The translations under genes and the position numbers were made by a program. A stretch of DNA of 64,000 nt, from contig NC_092575.1 of the NCBI RefSeq assembly GCF_037975245.1, forward strand, positions 19,113,841 through 19,177,840, written 5' to 3'. Shown piece by piece: positions 36,334-64,000 of this stretch (positions within the stretch are counted from its first letter, which is position 1; each line of letters begins with the position of its first letter). The notes beneath the pieces are model-generated. The model saw only the letters and a list, made by a program, of their open reading frames with translations. It was not told the origin of the DNA and made no database searches. Origin of the DNA: Apostichopus japonicus (Eukaryota > Echinodermata > Holothuroidea > Aspidochirotida > Stichopodidae).

Positions 36334-36484
36334 TCGGATGTCTACTCATGTGATTAGTCATGTGATGTAATTATAAATATTCATCAGACTTGCCAAGCTG
36401 AACTCATTTCTGATTGGTTAAATCCATGTATACCAATTTAAATCACCGATGCAGTGATGTTGTGGCAGTAAAAACAGCAACACC
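36334..36484. promoter_or_regulatory. Bidirectional HPS4/MYO19 promoter
   Basis: Only 151 bp separate the HPS4 ATG (minus, 36333) from the MYO19 ATG (plus, 36485). Visible motifs: TCATGTGA at 36346-36353 and again at 36358-36365, TGATGTAAT at 36363-36371, TATAAATA at 36372-36379, ATTGG (inverted CCAAT) at 36413-36417 and CCAAT at 36433-36437. CCAAT boxes are common in bidirectional promoters. TCATGTGA is the M-box bound by MITF/TFE and USF proteins, and TGATGNAAN is the ATF4-CHOP composite element. Transcription starts are not known, so part of this interval is 5' UTR. Confidence 0.75.
36346..36365. promoter_or_regulatory. Tandem M-box/E-box pair (TCATGTGA x2)
   Basis: Two exact TCATGTGA octamers start 12 bp apart, 13 bp upstream of the HPS4 start codon. 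MITF/TFE factors control lysosome and melanosome genes, which is where BLOC-3 works. Binding is inferred from sequence alone. Confidence 0.5.
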
Positions 36485-54450
<17,966 letters not shown>

Positions 54451-55074
54451 GACTGTTTTAAGTGATCAATTTTCTTGTTATGAAAACATTTTCACAGCTT
54501 TTTAGGTAATTGTCTATCATAGAAAGTGAGCACTAATTTTATATACTGTGTTTTGGGAATATGGATTCATTATTTTAAAGGTAAATTTAAAATGCTTAAG
54601 AAATTAGAAAAACTATTTTGCAAAATTGTCTGTGGTGTTGGATTCAAATTTACTGTGATATTTATCCCGGACGTTTTTGCTTACATTGGCTCAGTACTTG
54701 AAACACTGCTAATAGACATATCGCTGATTGGTGCTTGTTTTTCAAATGGATCATTATTAACAGAATCTGCTGCCATTCCTTTGTTGGATTTTACTATTTG
54801 TTTGCCACAATATTTATGAAGGTGATAATAGTATTTAAAGAAATAGATACCAAAATATATATAAGTTGCTTTATTTTCAGAATTGTTGAAATTATTTCAG
54901 TCATAGCTTCAAACTGCATATTAGTTCTCAAACATACCTAGCGAATAAGAATTTGGTAATCACCATGCTGTTTATTGTTTTGTCCTAGATTTATATTAAT
55001 ACTTCTTCTCTGTGTTCTTGAGAAATTTAAATATTATCACTTTTGGAAAATGAAGACATTCGAACTCCTCCGAA

Positions 55075-55345
55075 AAACAATAGGATCCTATGAAGTTGAT
55101 CCTCCTTGTACATATTGAGTTGAAGTATTTACAAGGTTTTCAAACTTTGACCTCTAGTGGCCATGAATGACCTTTGACCTCTGCCCAAAAAAGTGATAAC
55201 GTTCATCTCCTCGATTAGCTTAATCCACACACTAAGTATGAAGTTGAACCACCATGAACTGTTTGAGTTCATGGAGAGTGCACAAGCCAAGGCACCATAC
55301 ACGTTGTATAGGTTCCTTGTCTCCAGCAAGGCATGAAAAACCTGT
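55075..55345. repeat. Putative dispersed repeat carrying a DR1 motif
   Basis: The stretch shares vocabulary with 13035-13660 and 21700-21960 (TGACCTTTGACCT, AAGTATGAAGTTGA, CCAAGTTTGAA). It contains a perfect DR1 nuclear-receptor half-site pair at 55168-55180. Confidence 0.45.
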
Positions 55346-55931
55346 TACAGCAATGCAGAGTGCCATAAAAAATTGTTAAATTTGAGTTTTGTATTAACAT
55401 TTACTTTATTATCCTCCAAAGTCAGGATTTTGTTTTGTCATTATAAATCAAGTGCGTTGAGATTCTATTATAGTACTATTACTGTCGGATTATATATTTT
55501 TTTCATCCATCTCTATTGATTGATATCTATTGATAATTGAAATACAGAAATATTGTGATACTGTGATTTATGAGCATGTTATCACTTTATTGTATAGTGT
55601 TGTTTAATTGTACTTTATCAGTGATGTGCCCACAGGGATTTAGACCTTATTATTGACCTAATTTATACTCTAAATATGCCCAGGATGCACCATTTAACCA
55701 AAAAGCATTTTTCGTATGGAAAGACCCCCCCCAGAACCTGCCCCTACACGGGAGTCGCATTCAACAACCACACCACTCAACTATAACCCATCCCTAACGT
55801 TTCATGCCTCTACCTAAAATTAGACTGTAAGAAATTTGAACCTCCCCCACCTTTGAAATCCTGCCTGTAGATTCATTCACAAAGAAACACCAAAATTCTA
55901 AAATTGATATCTTTACCATACAAAATGCAAC

Positions 55932-55937
55932 AATAAA
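55932..55937 (+). terminator. Candidate MYO19 polyadenylation signal AATAAA
   Basis: The first exact AATAAA on the plus strand after the MYO19 stop, about 1.5 kb downstream. The 3' UTR end is otherwise unknown. Confidence 0.3.
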
Positions 55938-56370
55938 GTGGTTTTGACCCAAATTTGCACAATTTATACAGCAATCAACTTCAGCTGCTGCAAAAATCCC
56001 TTTAATCAATGTCTGTTGTTCTCGTCTGAAACTTGCTATTGTCTACCCAGTTAGTGTATGGCCGTATTATAATATTTCTATAGTCATACCTTGCATGCAT
56101 ATAAGCAACTTCAATGGCTGCCAATTTTCAGGGACTTTCCAAAACTACCAGTTTCTATATCACAAGATTGCTATTAATCAAATGAAGATATCCTTCTGCA
56201 TTTTTCAATACAAGACTATACATTAAATAGGTGCATAATAGACCAAGTCAGATCCAATTATAAACCTTGTTTACCAGTTGGTGGGAAGAAATCTCCAGGT
56301 TTTTTCAGTTTTGTTTGGAGTTGGCTGGTCTGCAACTAACCTGACTAACCTGAATGGTAATAAGACTACT

Positions 56371-56652
56371 GGGTCATTCCGCCTCAAATCAACCAATTTT
56401 CTGGTAAGTTCCCAGGTGACCCTCTCAGATTTATATATTAATATCACAAAAGTCACTTTTCGCGAATCGCGCACGCACAAAATGGCCGCCTTGGCCAAAT
56501 TTCAACGGGCTATATCTCGAAAACGACATGGAGTATGATTTTACTTTTTTGTATGTGTTCATTTGCGCCACATTCAATCATTCTAATGAAGTTTCATCAA
56601 AATCTGAGAGTGTCACCTGGGGACCACTGGTTGATTTGACATGGAATGACCC
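56371..56652. mobile_element. MITE, 282 bp, long inverted ends, TACT target duplication
   Basis: The left end GGGTCATTCCGCCTCAAATC and the complement of the right end GGGTCATTCCATGTCAAATC stay similar for about 60 bp, including CCCAGGTGAC.CTCTCAGATTT. A direct TACT flanks both sides (56367-56370, 56653-56656). It has no coding capacity. Confidence 0.82.
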
Positions 56653-58923
56653 TACTAGTTTATCATTAGTGAGTAGTTCCTTTGAGGGTGTTTGAATACA
56701 AATGTCCAAGGAAAAGACAAGAAGAGACGAAGAAAAAGAATCACAGAGCGAAACAAGTATTTCAGTGAATTATTCACATGGTTATTATTTCAACCTCCAT
56801 TTTTAAAGGATTCCATAGTACAGCGAGACAAGTTTTAAACATGTCACTTTCATTTTTAATCTAGAAACACCGTGGCTTTACATACAACCCAAAGTAAATA
56901 TTTTCAGGGTACCAATATTCCTTTGTCTAAACGGGAAGCGATACAATAGCAGCTTCCTGGTTCTAAGTATAAACTAAAAAGAGTGATGATCTAAAATATG
57001 CAATTCTTTGAGTTTTGGTCAACAACAATCTTATTAATTTTTTTAGTGAGCAATTAGCCTTCTTTTTCAAGATAGGACTTTAGTTGATGATCAAACTAAC
57101 CTGCTCTCCAACATTTGGTTTTTCAACAAATGAAGGTTAATGAGCAATATTGAAGGGCAAACTCAACCTTTAACACATCCTTTAACAAACTGCTATCCAG
57201 ACACTTTATTCAAATTAGTATTAATTATATGGACAAAATTGAAACACTTAGTATTATTTCACTATTTTGAAAGGGAACATGACCAATCAAACTAATGAAC
57301 TACACCGGCCACTACAGGAGTTTATTGCCCAAATGTCAGTGGAAAAAAATCATCAAAATTAAATGCAAAAGAACTGCTTTATGAACAAGAAATCACCATC
57401 TTATACTTCCTTTATACAGGGATGAGCCTGGGGTAAAAAAAATCACGGAACTTTTGCAAAAATTGCGATATAGTCTCCAGTTTGCGTATGCTATAGTGTG
57501 TTAGGATTATAGTTTTTGTCCCCGAGGTAGAACTGAAATCAAGGATATTCCTCGAATTCGCGGAAAAAGCTCATGCCTGTTTATAGTTAGTCATATCCAA
57601 CTAAGTAATATCTGGACAATTCAGTATACATTCTCTATTTAAAATTCCAAAAAAGTAACAATGGTAATATGCTAAATTCCAACATTTTTTTTTTCTTTTT
57701 CTGTTGATACTTAACCTCAGGTTACATTGATTGACATTCACTCATGAGTTTCATGTCATCTCACGGTATTGAAGGTAACATAACATGAATGACTTTTAAA
57801 GGTTCGTAAATTTGTTTTACAGCATTTATTCCATGTCAAAACATTGTGGATTACTTTTCAAGGTTTTTCAGTATTACTCCAACATCATTGCATGCTTTAC
57901 AAAGTGACTTTGAGCCAGATGCATACATATATCACAGTCTCATTAATTTCCAGACACGGTATGGATTGCTTCCATCAGTCAATTAATTTAATTAATTTAA
58001 ATAGGAGGCATTCAAACCAACAATGAAGTACTGGAGAAGCTCATTGTGTTCAGTTCATTGTGTAGACACAGGATGTGTAATCCTGAGCTCACATGGTTCT
58101 AATACCAATTCTGGCCAACAACCGTTTTGCTCTTTTCAAAATTTGTTTTACAACCTCCCTGTCAGTTTGCTTGTAGTGCATTTAATTTGTTATGACGAAA
58201 TTATCACTGCGGCGATGAAAACTACTTGAGCATGGCAGTAAGAGTGCTTGACAAAGTTGGAACCTGGGTAACCATTCTATTTCTATCTCTCTTCACTTTA
58301 CTGTATGCAGACAAAGCTAAAGATCTTTGTACACTATCAGTGCGAGAGGGAGATGTATTAATCTTTACTACATCTGTGATATTCAATAATTGATTCAATG
58401 TTTTGTGTTGTTTATTAAAAGCAATACAGAAATCAGCTACAACAGCATCTTTAATGGTCATTGGTATTGGCCCCATATTTTCAGCATGCGGACAATTGCT
58501 TAAAGGTGTCCAAGAAGCTGTGTTCTCATTCTATTTTCTCTTCAAGTAAGGATTATTAAAATAGACAATTAAATGTCTCAGTTTGGATAAGTACCTTAAA
58601 AGATTGGCAGTAAAAATACTTGTTGAAATCTGAGCATGGGTGACCATTTTTTGACTTTCTAGCCTATTTTGGGACAAATCAGATGACCTTTCAATGACAC
58701 CATACAAATCACTAGGATGGCTAGACAACTAGATTGATGGTTTTTGTGTGTGTGCAAAGTTTTCATAACGACACAAACTAGCAAAAGATATATTTTTACT
58801 AAAGTTTGAAACCAGTAAGAGTTGCCTCTTGTCATCTCCCTATATACAGTCCAGTTAATATGGCTTAATGCGATTGTCCATTAGGCATCTCAGACCGTTA
58901 CACAATCAATCCAACCAGACCAG

Positions 58924-59040
58924 TACATACATACATACATACATACATACATACATACATACATACATACATACATACATACATACATACATACATACAT
59001 ACATACATACATACATACATACATACATACATACATACAT
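58924..59040. repeat. (TACA)n tetranucleotide microsatellite
   Basis: About 29 uninterrupted TACA units in the intergenic region between MYO19 and UBE2L3. Confidence 0.98.
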
Positions 59041-62000
59041 AGTTAGAATACATTAGATGAATATGACCTTACTCATGAAAGAAAGATAAGATTTGTTGCA
59101 ATCATTAAACTGCATAGAAGATTATCTGTGAATTGTCACAACAGCTATCAGCAAAACTACTATGAAAGCTACGATAATATAGTCACACTCAAAGAAAAGG
59201 GGGGGGTGGGAAGGGGTGTAAAAGTGTAACAAATAATGAATTTGTGCCATAAAAGTTGGAAAGAAATGACACCAAAAAAAAAAAAAAGCTCCTCTCATGT
59301 AAGATAAAAAGATCTCATGTAAGATGAAATTACAAGAGAATAGTTATGATTTAAATTGCCGGTTCAAGGATAATTAAATGATGATCGAATCAACTGTTTA
59401 ACATTGCGATAAACTTCCCCTCACTACAAATTTGTTTTCTACCTTCGATGATTACCTTCCAAAGCAGACAAAAATTTGTTAAGTTTAATTTACAGCATGT
59501 ACAATCAACTAACAATATATTAAACCCAAAAAAGTTGTGCCTTTCACGGTTAACCGAAGTAATTGACATGTCCTATGCATCCAAAAAAGAATATATTCAT
59601 TAACATGTTATTTGTACCAAATTATTCTACAGAAACTTTATGAGGTTTCAAATAACAAAACTCAACTCATCCAGAACTCCTATCCTTGGCAACAGCATCC
59701 TATTTGCTAACACAATTGCAACTAAATACTGCTTTACGTATAATATGGATTGTGTTTTGTTTCGTTTTCTAAGGTAAAAACTATCTATAGCAAGGATGCT
59801 CAATAGAATATTAAACTCAGCTGCAGCATATTGAGGTCCTGCTTAAAGAATAGCAAGCTCTCATTCCATTAAAAGTACACTTTTTACTTTTATCAATATA
59901 CAAAAACATTCATGGTTAAAAACAAAGAAGAAAAATGAGCATGAACTTATGAGCGATGGGAAAGGGGGGGGGGAGGGGGAGTGGAGCACCAGTTTTATCC
60001 TTCATGTATCACCTATATTTTGTTAACATACTTAAACGCCATCAAATAAGTCGTTCAACTTGTAGTGTATTCATCGGTGAATCAGGAAAAAACTGGTGCA
60101 TAAAAAAACAGATTTCACACTTGGACTCTTTCATATGACATCATCAGACATACCCAATCAGACTTGCTTTGTTTGCATCTTAACACTAATCTACATAATT
60201 ACAAAGATAAGGATTTTTATTTGGAGATAAGCCTTAAAAATTTACTCTTAGTCTACTTTTTGACAGAAACAAAGATATGACATTTACTGACTGAAAAAAA
60301 GAATAAAATATTCAAATTATCTTCATATTGGCAGTATAGATACCATACCACATTGAAAAACAGAAAAGAAAAGGAGAGTGTTTTTTAGACTTTACATACT
60401 GCCCATTCTCACCACTGCTGTATGCTATGGAACAAATGATGCTTCCGAACAGACAAGTTTAGTTTTCAAATACCATAAAGTGAAAAACTGGAACATTGTT
60501 CATTAATTGCTAACCAGACTAAGGATTAGAAGTAGTTTGTCATTCTTTTGGTGTCATATTTCAGTCACAAACAAAACCCCTTTGATATTTGAGGGCAAGT
60601 AGAAAATATTCTTGAAACTTTTTAATCGTTTTGGGAGAAACTTCAAATGTATTTTTTCCTGCTTGTCCCTGGGACAACCAGGTCTTACTTTCTTGGTGGT
60701 CTAAACAACAAACTTTGTTGTCCAATATTTGGTTGTACCGGAACTTATCAAAATCACAAAGAATGACCAACATGTACACTGTTGGCGAGATGAGAAGATA
60801 TGGTGAAGAGAACAGCAGCTTTGGGACTGTCAACCTCCCGTGATCAGGAAGGCCTGATTGGGGAGGTCCGAGGTGGATCATGGTTCCACCAATATTTTTA
60901 TCTCTCCAACTTGTGAGGGTGATACCAATGTATTATTTTACCTATTTGGGGGTATTTAGAAACAATTCAATCTGAATTTGATGTTAACGACTAGCTATCT
61001 GACGGACAACCTCCACAGCTGGTTTTTGTTTGTCCAAACAGAAATTTGGTCGTCAGCCAGACGAGCATTTCTTAATCAGTCAAAATTGAACCATTCACTC
61101 TTCAAAAATCACTTTGTACTTCACAAGGGATGCTTCAAAACTATTAATCGGTATTCTATACATTATGGAATAGGTCACATGATAAATGGTTAATATGTTA
61201 ATGTTAATGAAAAGTAATAATTATGAACCATACAAAGCTTACTGCAATCATCCTCTAATAGCCTCAACTTTATCTTACTACTTTACCACAGCTTATAACA
61301 ACACTAACATCGTGAAAAAAATGTCTTCCTAGGTAAGTAAAAAAGTGCTGGCATTATGACACTGGATATATATACATACAGCATCTGTCAAATCAAATGA
61401 CCACAACCTTTGGATTTTCATGCAAATTTTACAGACAATAGAGAGAGTGGTAAAGCTCAAGATTTTTTTTCTACTACTACTGTAGGTTTATACCTGGAGT
61501 TGAAAGCAAAAAGAGAGACTGGTTGTAATTAATGAACCTTCAAATTGTGATTTTGTTCTATATAGAAACTTAAAAACATATCTTTCATGATTTGGAAAAC
61601 TAAATCAAATCATCTTAAACTTTAAAAAGAAAAAGAAGAAAAAAAGAAGCTATTCAAAATAAGAAAGTCAAGACTAGACACAATTTGCCTTTCTATCTAT
61701 ACATAGAGGTATATCTACTTATATTCCCAGTGTTGAGGCAGTAGATCTTAAGTAGCGGACAGTACTTTTCTTTGATTCCTGATCTACACGTTGCAGGTTC
61801 TGGATATGTGGTTTACAAGTACAGTAAAAGAAAATGCATTGAGAAGCAGGTTATAAAGAGGGAATCAGTGAATTTTGAATGAGATTGTGAAAATATTCTT
61901 TAGGGCAACAAATCACACCCTCACAACCCCCCCCCTTCCCCACCCCCCATCCACAAATTAATGAAAAGGAAAAAATTGGCACAAAGTTTTGGAGGAAATG

Positions 62001-63283
62001 ACTATACTATTTGATCTTTGTCAATGCATAGCTTGTATCAATTACACTGGTTTGTGCCATAACCTTGTTCTAGACTTGTACTGAAATCGGCATTAGTTTT
62101 ATGACACTCTTTCAAACTCTTGAGCTTTTATGATACGTCAATGGTAATGTCTGTGACAAGTTCGCAGAAGACGTTACTAACAGCTGGTGAAGTTATAAAC
62201 TTCGATGCACTGTCGTCTCGACGAATCTTCTCGACAAAATGAGGAAAAAGATGTCCATATTTGTCTGAGTTTTGTAAAGAATGATAATTTGGGTAGGGTC
62301 TCTCTGGAGGATGACTGTGTAACGAATTACAAGGAAATACTTTAATATCGACACCTCGGAAACCCATCAACAGTTACAAAGAGAAAGGCAGAAGATGCAT
62401 CCTAGGTATTCATTTCAGAACCATATTATTTTCAGTATTTGAGTATATTTTATGATAAACAAAATTCAGAAAACCTTTAAACTTGCGACTCAAAGGTCCG
62501 GGGACCAGTGAACTGTTTTGATACCTGGCGTTGCGGCTGTTTCATCGTTGGCTGGTACCATTAATGCTGAACTCGCTGTTAGTCAAGTCATGTTTGAAGA
62601 ACATATGAAGTAACACAAGCAGACTTTTTAAGTACTTATATTTGATCTGTTTTACATCCTTCAGTTTTGAAACTCCCACCATCTATTTCTTAATTAGTCT
62701 CTAACATTCCCTTGATCTTATTCAAATCTACTTGGGACAAGAAAGGATGAGCTTTTAGATTAAACAGTCCCCACACTCATGACGAAATTAATGATGTCAC
62801 GACTACCGGATGACCAACAGCATAACATTTTATTCGTAACAGTACCTTTGACAAAGAGAAATCTAAATAGCTATAGCAGGAAAAAAAAAGGCCGTCTGGG
62901 TAAAAATTAACGACTGACGTACAACACATTATTGGCATTTGCTGTGTTCTCCCCAGATCAATCAGTCTTACTATTCAAGAAAAACAAAAAAAAACAAAGA
63001 AGAACTGCTTCAAACTATCACAATTCCTACAGATAGCAAGCATGGTAATATAAGAACATAATATGAAGTAAATTATGCACCATGTCTCAAACTTTTGTCA
63101 CCAGAATTCAAAAAAAGGGGGTGGCTTTAAATTGACATCAAAATTTAGATAGACCCTATCCGCACAGCTTCAGGCACCAGCAGGGACAGAGGTCACAGCT
63201 GAACTCGTTCATGAATACCATATTGTCAGGGGGGGGTCCATAACTCAGAAAATCAAATAATAAAATAAAAAAATCCTTTTCTA

Positions 63284-63289
63284 TTTAAT
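63284..63289 (-). terminator. Candidate UBE2L3 polyadenylation signal ATTAAA
   Basis: ATTAAA on the minus strand about 210 nt after the stop. An exact AATAAA follows at 62829-62834. UBE2L3 3' UTRs are often long, so neither may be the main site. Confidence 0.25.
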
Positions 63290-63499
63290 CTGTGCATTAC
63301 AAAAAGCAATATAGTAAGAAAGAACTTTTAAACGTCGATTTGATTTGGGAATCATTAACCTGCCAATGACTACAATACTGTAAGTCCAAATCTACTCTGC
63401 CAATTTTTTTCAAAAAAAGTCACCACTCATACTCTCCTTGATTGCAAACCACCCAGACGCACTATGGTACTCATCTTTCCTCGGCCTCGCGCGTTGTTA

Positions 63500-63648
63500 T
63501 TATGGGCGTTTCTCGCCAAATTTCTTTGTGTAATCTTCGGCATTTCTGAAAAACTTCTTCTTGTCCTTAGCGTATTCCTCTGCTAAGTCTCCTCTAAGTG
63601 GATGTTCCGGTTCTGGTGAGTGTACCAGTGCTAGCAAGGCCTGGATGA
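63500..63648 (-). CDS. UBE2L3: UBE2L3-type E2 ubiquitin-conjugating enzyme, last coding exon (partial in window)
   Basis: The exon begins after a ttttctacag acceptor in phase 1 and encodes [18 protein letters not shown], then [15 protein letters not shown] and [11 protein letters not shown], then TAA. This is the C-terminal helical part of the UbcH7/UBE2L3 fold: human has VIQSLIALVNDPQPEHPLRA and ends KKYGEKRPVD. UBE2L3 loads ubiquitin for HECT and RBR E3 ligases. The active-site Cys and the N-terminal half lie on upstream exons outside the window. The protein stops two residues short of the human end. UBE2L6 is a paralog confined to vertebrates, so UBE2L3 is the likely orthology group. Confidence 0.93.
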
Positions 63649-64000
63649 CTGTAGAAAATAAATGCAAAAGTCAAAAGCCATGAAATATCTACTGTTCACA
63701 ATGGGGTAGCATGATTTCTCCAAATGACATCATCAGTTTTGCTCGGACGGTTAAAAGGATGATGTTTAGTTTAGGTGGTAATTTTAGACTGGATGAGTTC
63801 TAGTACAAGTGCTAGTAATGTTCCTCCAGCTAGCCCCCAGTTTCCAATACATTCAACTTTAAAGTATATTATATCCCAGGAATGCTCCTTTAAGGCTAAA
63901 TTGATAAATGATGTCGGCTCCTCAGTGGGTTCCTCAAGTCCTCTTTATGTTAAATTAATCTTAAACCATTGCTTTATAAATTCTAATAACTTAACAGAAA
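63649..64000 (-). other. UBE2L3 intron upstream of the last coding exon
   Basis: The stretch follows the acceptor of the UBE2L3 last exon and runs to the window edge. I see no further exon in it. Confidence 0.7.

Larger units (their letters stand above)
54451..63499. other. MYO19-UBE2L3 tail-to-tail interval
   Basis: Expected to hold both 3' UTRs. Apart from the DR1-bearing repeat, the TACT MITE and the TACA tract, I see no exon with splice sites. The 106-codon minus frame at 60561-60881 and the 97-codon plus frame at 54526-54819 are not recognisable proteins. Confidence 0.6.

Noticed and set aside
54526-54819. 97-codon hydrophobic plus-strand frame after the MYO19 stop
   Set aside because: AT-rich UTR composition; no acceptor that would extend MYO19 into it.
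60561-60881. 106-codon minus-strand open frame
   Set aside because: No recognisable domain or splice context; lies in the probable UTR/intergenic zone after UBE2L3.
62128-62370. 80-codon minus-strand open frame
   Set aside because: Probably chance within the possible UBE2L3 3' UTR; no family recognised.

Overview
The window is eukaryotic (animal) genomic DNA. It is AT-rich, has long introns with GT..AG borders, and carries many simple repeats, poly-G runs and tRNA-derived SINEs. Three protein-coding genes are recognisable from their translated exons. Their intron phases join without a break, so the gene models can be checked. The gene set and repeat style fit a marine invertebrate deuterostome, possibly an echinoderm. 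That species guess is an inference and is weak.

Layout. Bases 1-16,900 are mostly intergenic: SINEs, MITE-like elements, tandem duplications, one unusual cluster of a short hairpin motif (9.2-10.2 kb) and one doubtful small gene (about 11.1 kb). Bases 16,920-36,333 (minus strand) hold a complete HPS4 gene, a BLOC-3 subunit: 13 coding exons, 860 codons plus stop. Bases 36,485-54,450 (plus strand) hold a complete class XIX unconventional myosin, MYO19: 21 coding exons, 1,109 codons plus stop. The two genes are head to head, with only 151 bp between start codons, so they very probably share a bidirectional promoter. Bases 54,451-63,499 are intergenic or UTR with a MITE and microsatellites. At 63,500-63,648 (minus) lies the last coding exon of a UBE2L3-type E2 ubiquitin-conjugating enzyme; its upstream exons are outside the window.

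How the genes relate. BLOC-3 (HPS1-HPS4) is known as the exchange factor for Rab32/Rab38 in lysosome-related organelle biogenesis. MYO19 is an actin motor of the mitochondrial outer membrane. Rab32 also has reported mitochondrial roles, so co-expression from one promoter is conceivable, but this is inference. The promoter holds two exact TCATGTGA M-box motifs, an ATF4/CHOP-like TGATGTAAT, a TATA-like element and two opposed CCAAT boxes.

Most unusual observations: (1) a 17-copy, 58-bp minisatellite in HPS4 intron 6, built from the intron's own 3' splice site plus the first codons of the next exon; nearly every copy is a decoy acceptor, and the differences from the real exon start are all synonymous; (2) a MYO19 tail with seven 17-residue repeats, a long acidic stretch and a short hydrophobic C-terminus in place of the usual mitochondrial-binding tail; (3) the spaced GTTAAC/GGTGTCC hairpin-motif cluster; (4) a roughly 535-bp (ATC)n tract close to a MYO19 splice acceptor; (5) several well-delimited transposable elements with target-site duplications, including a solo LTR and a hAT-like MITE that split a tRNA-Thr SINE.
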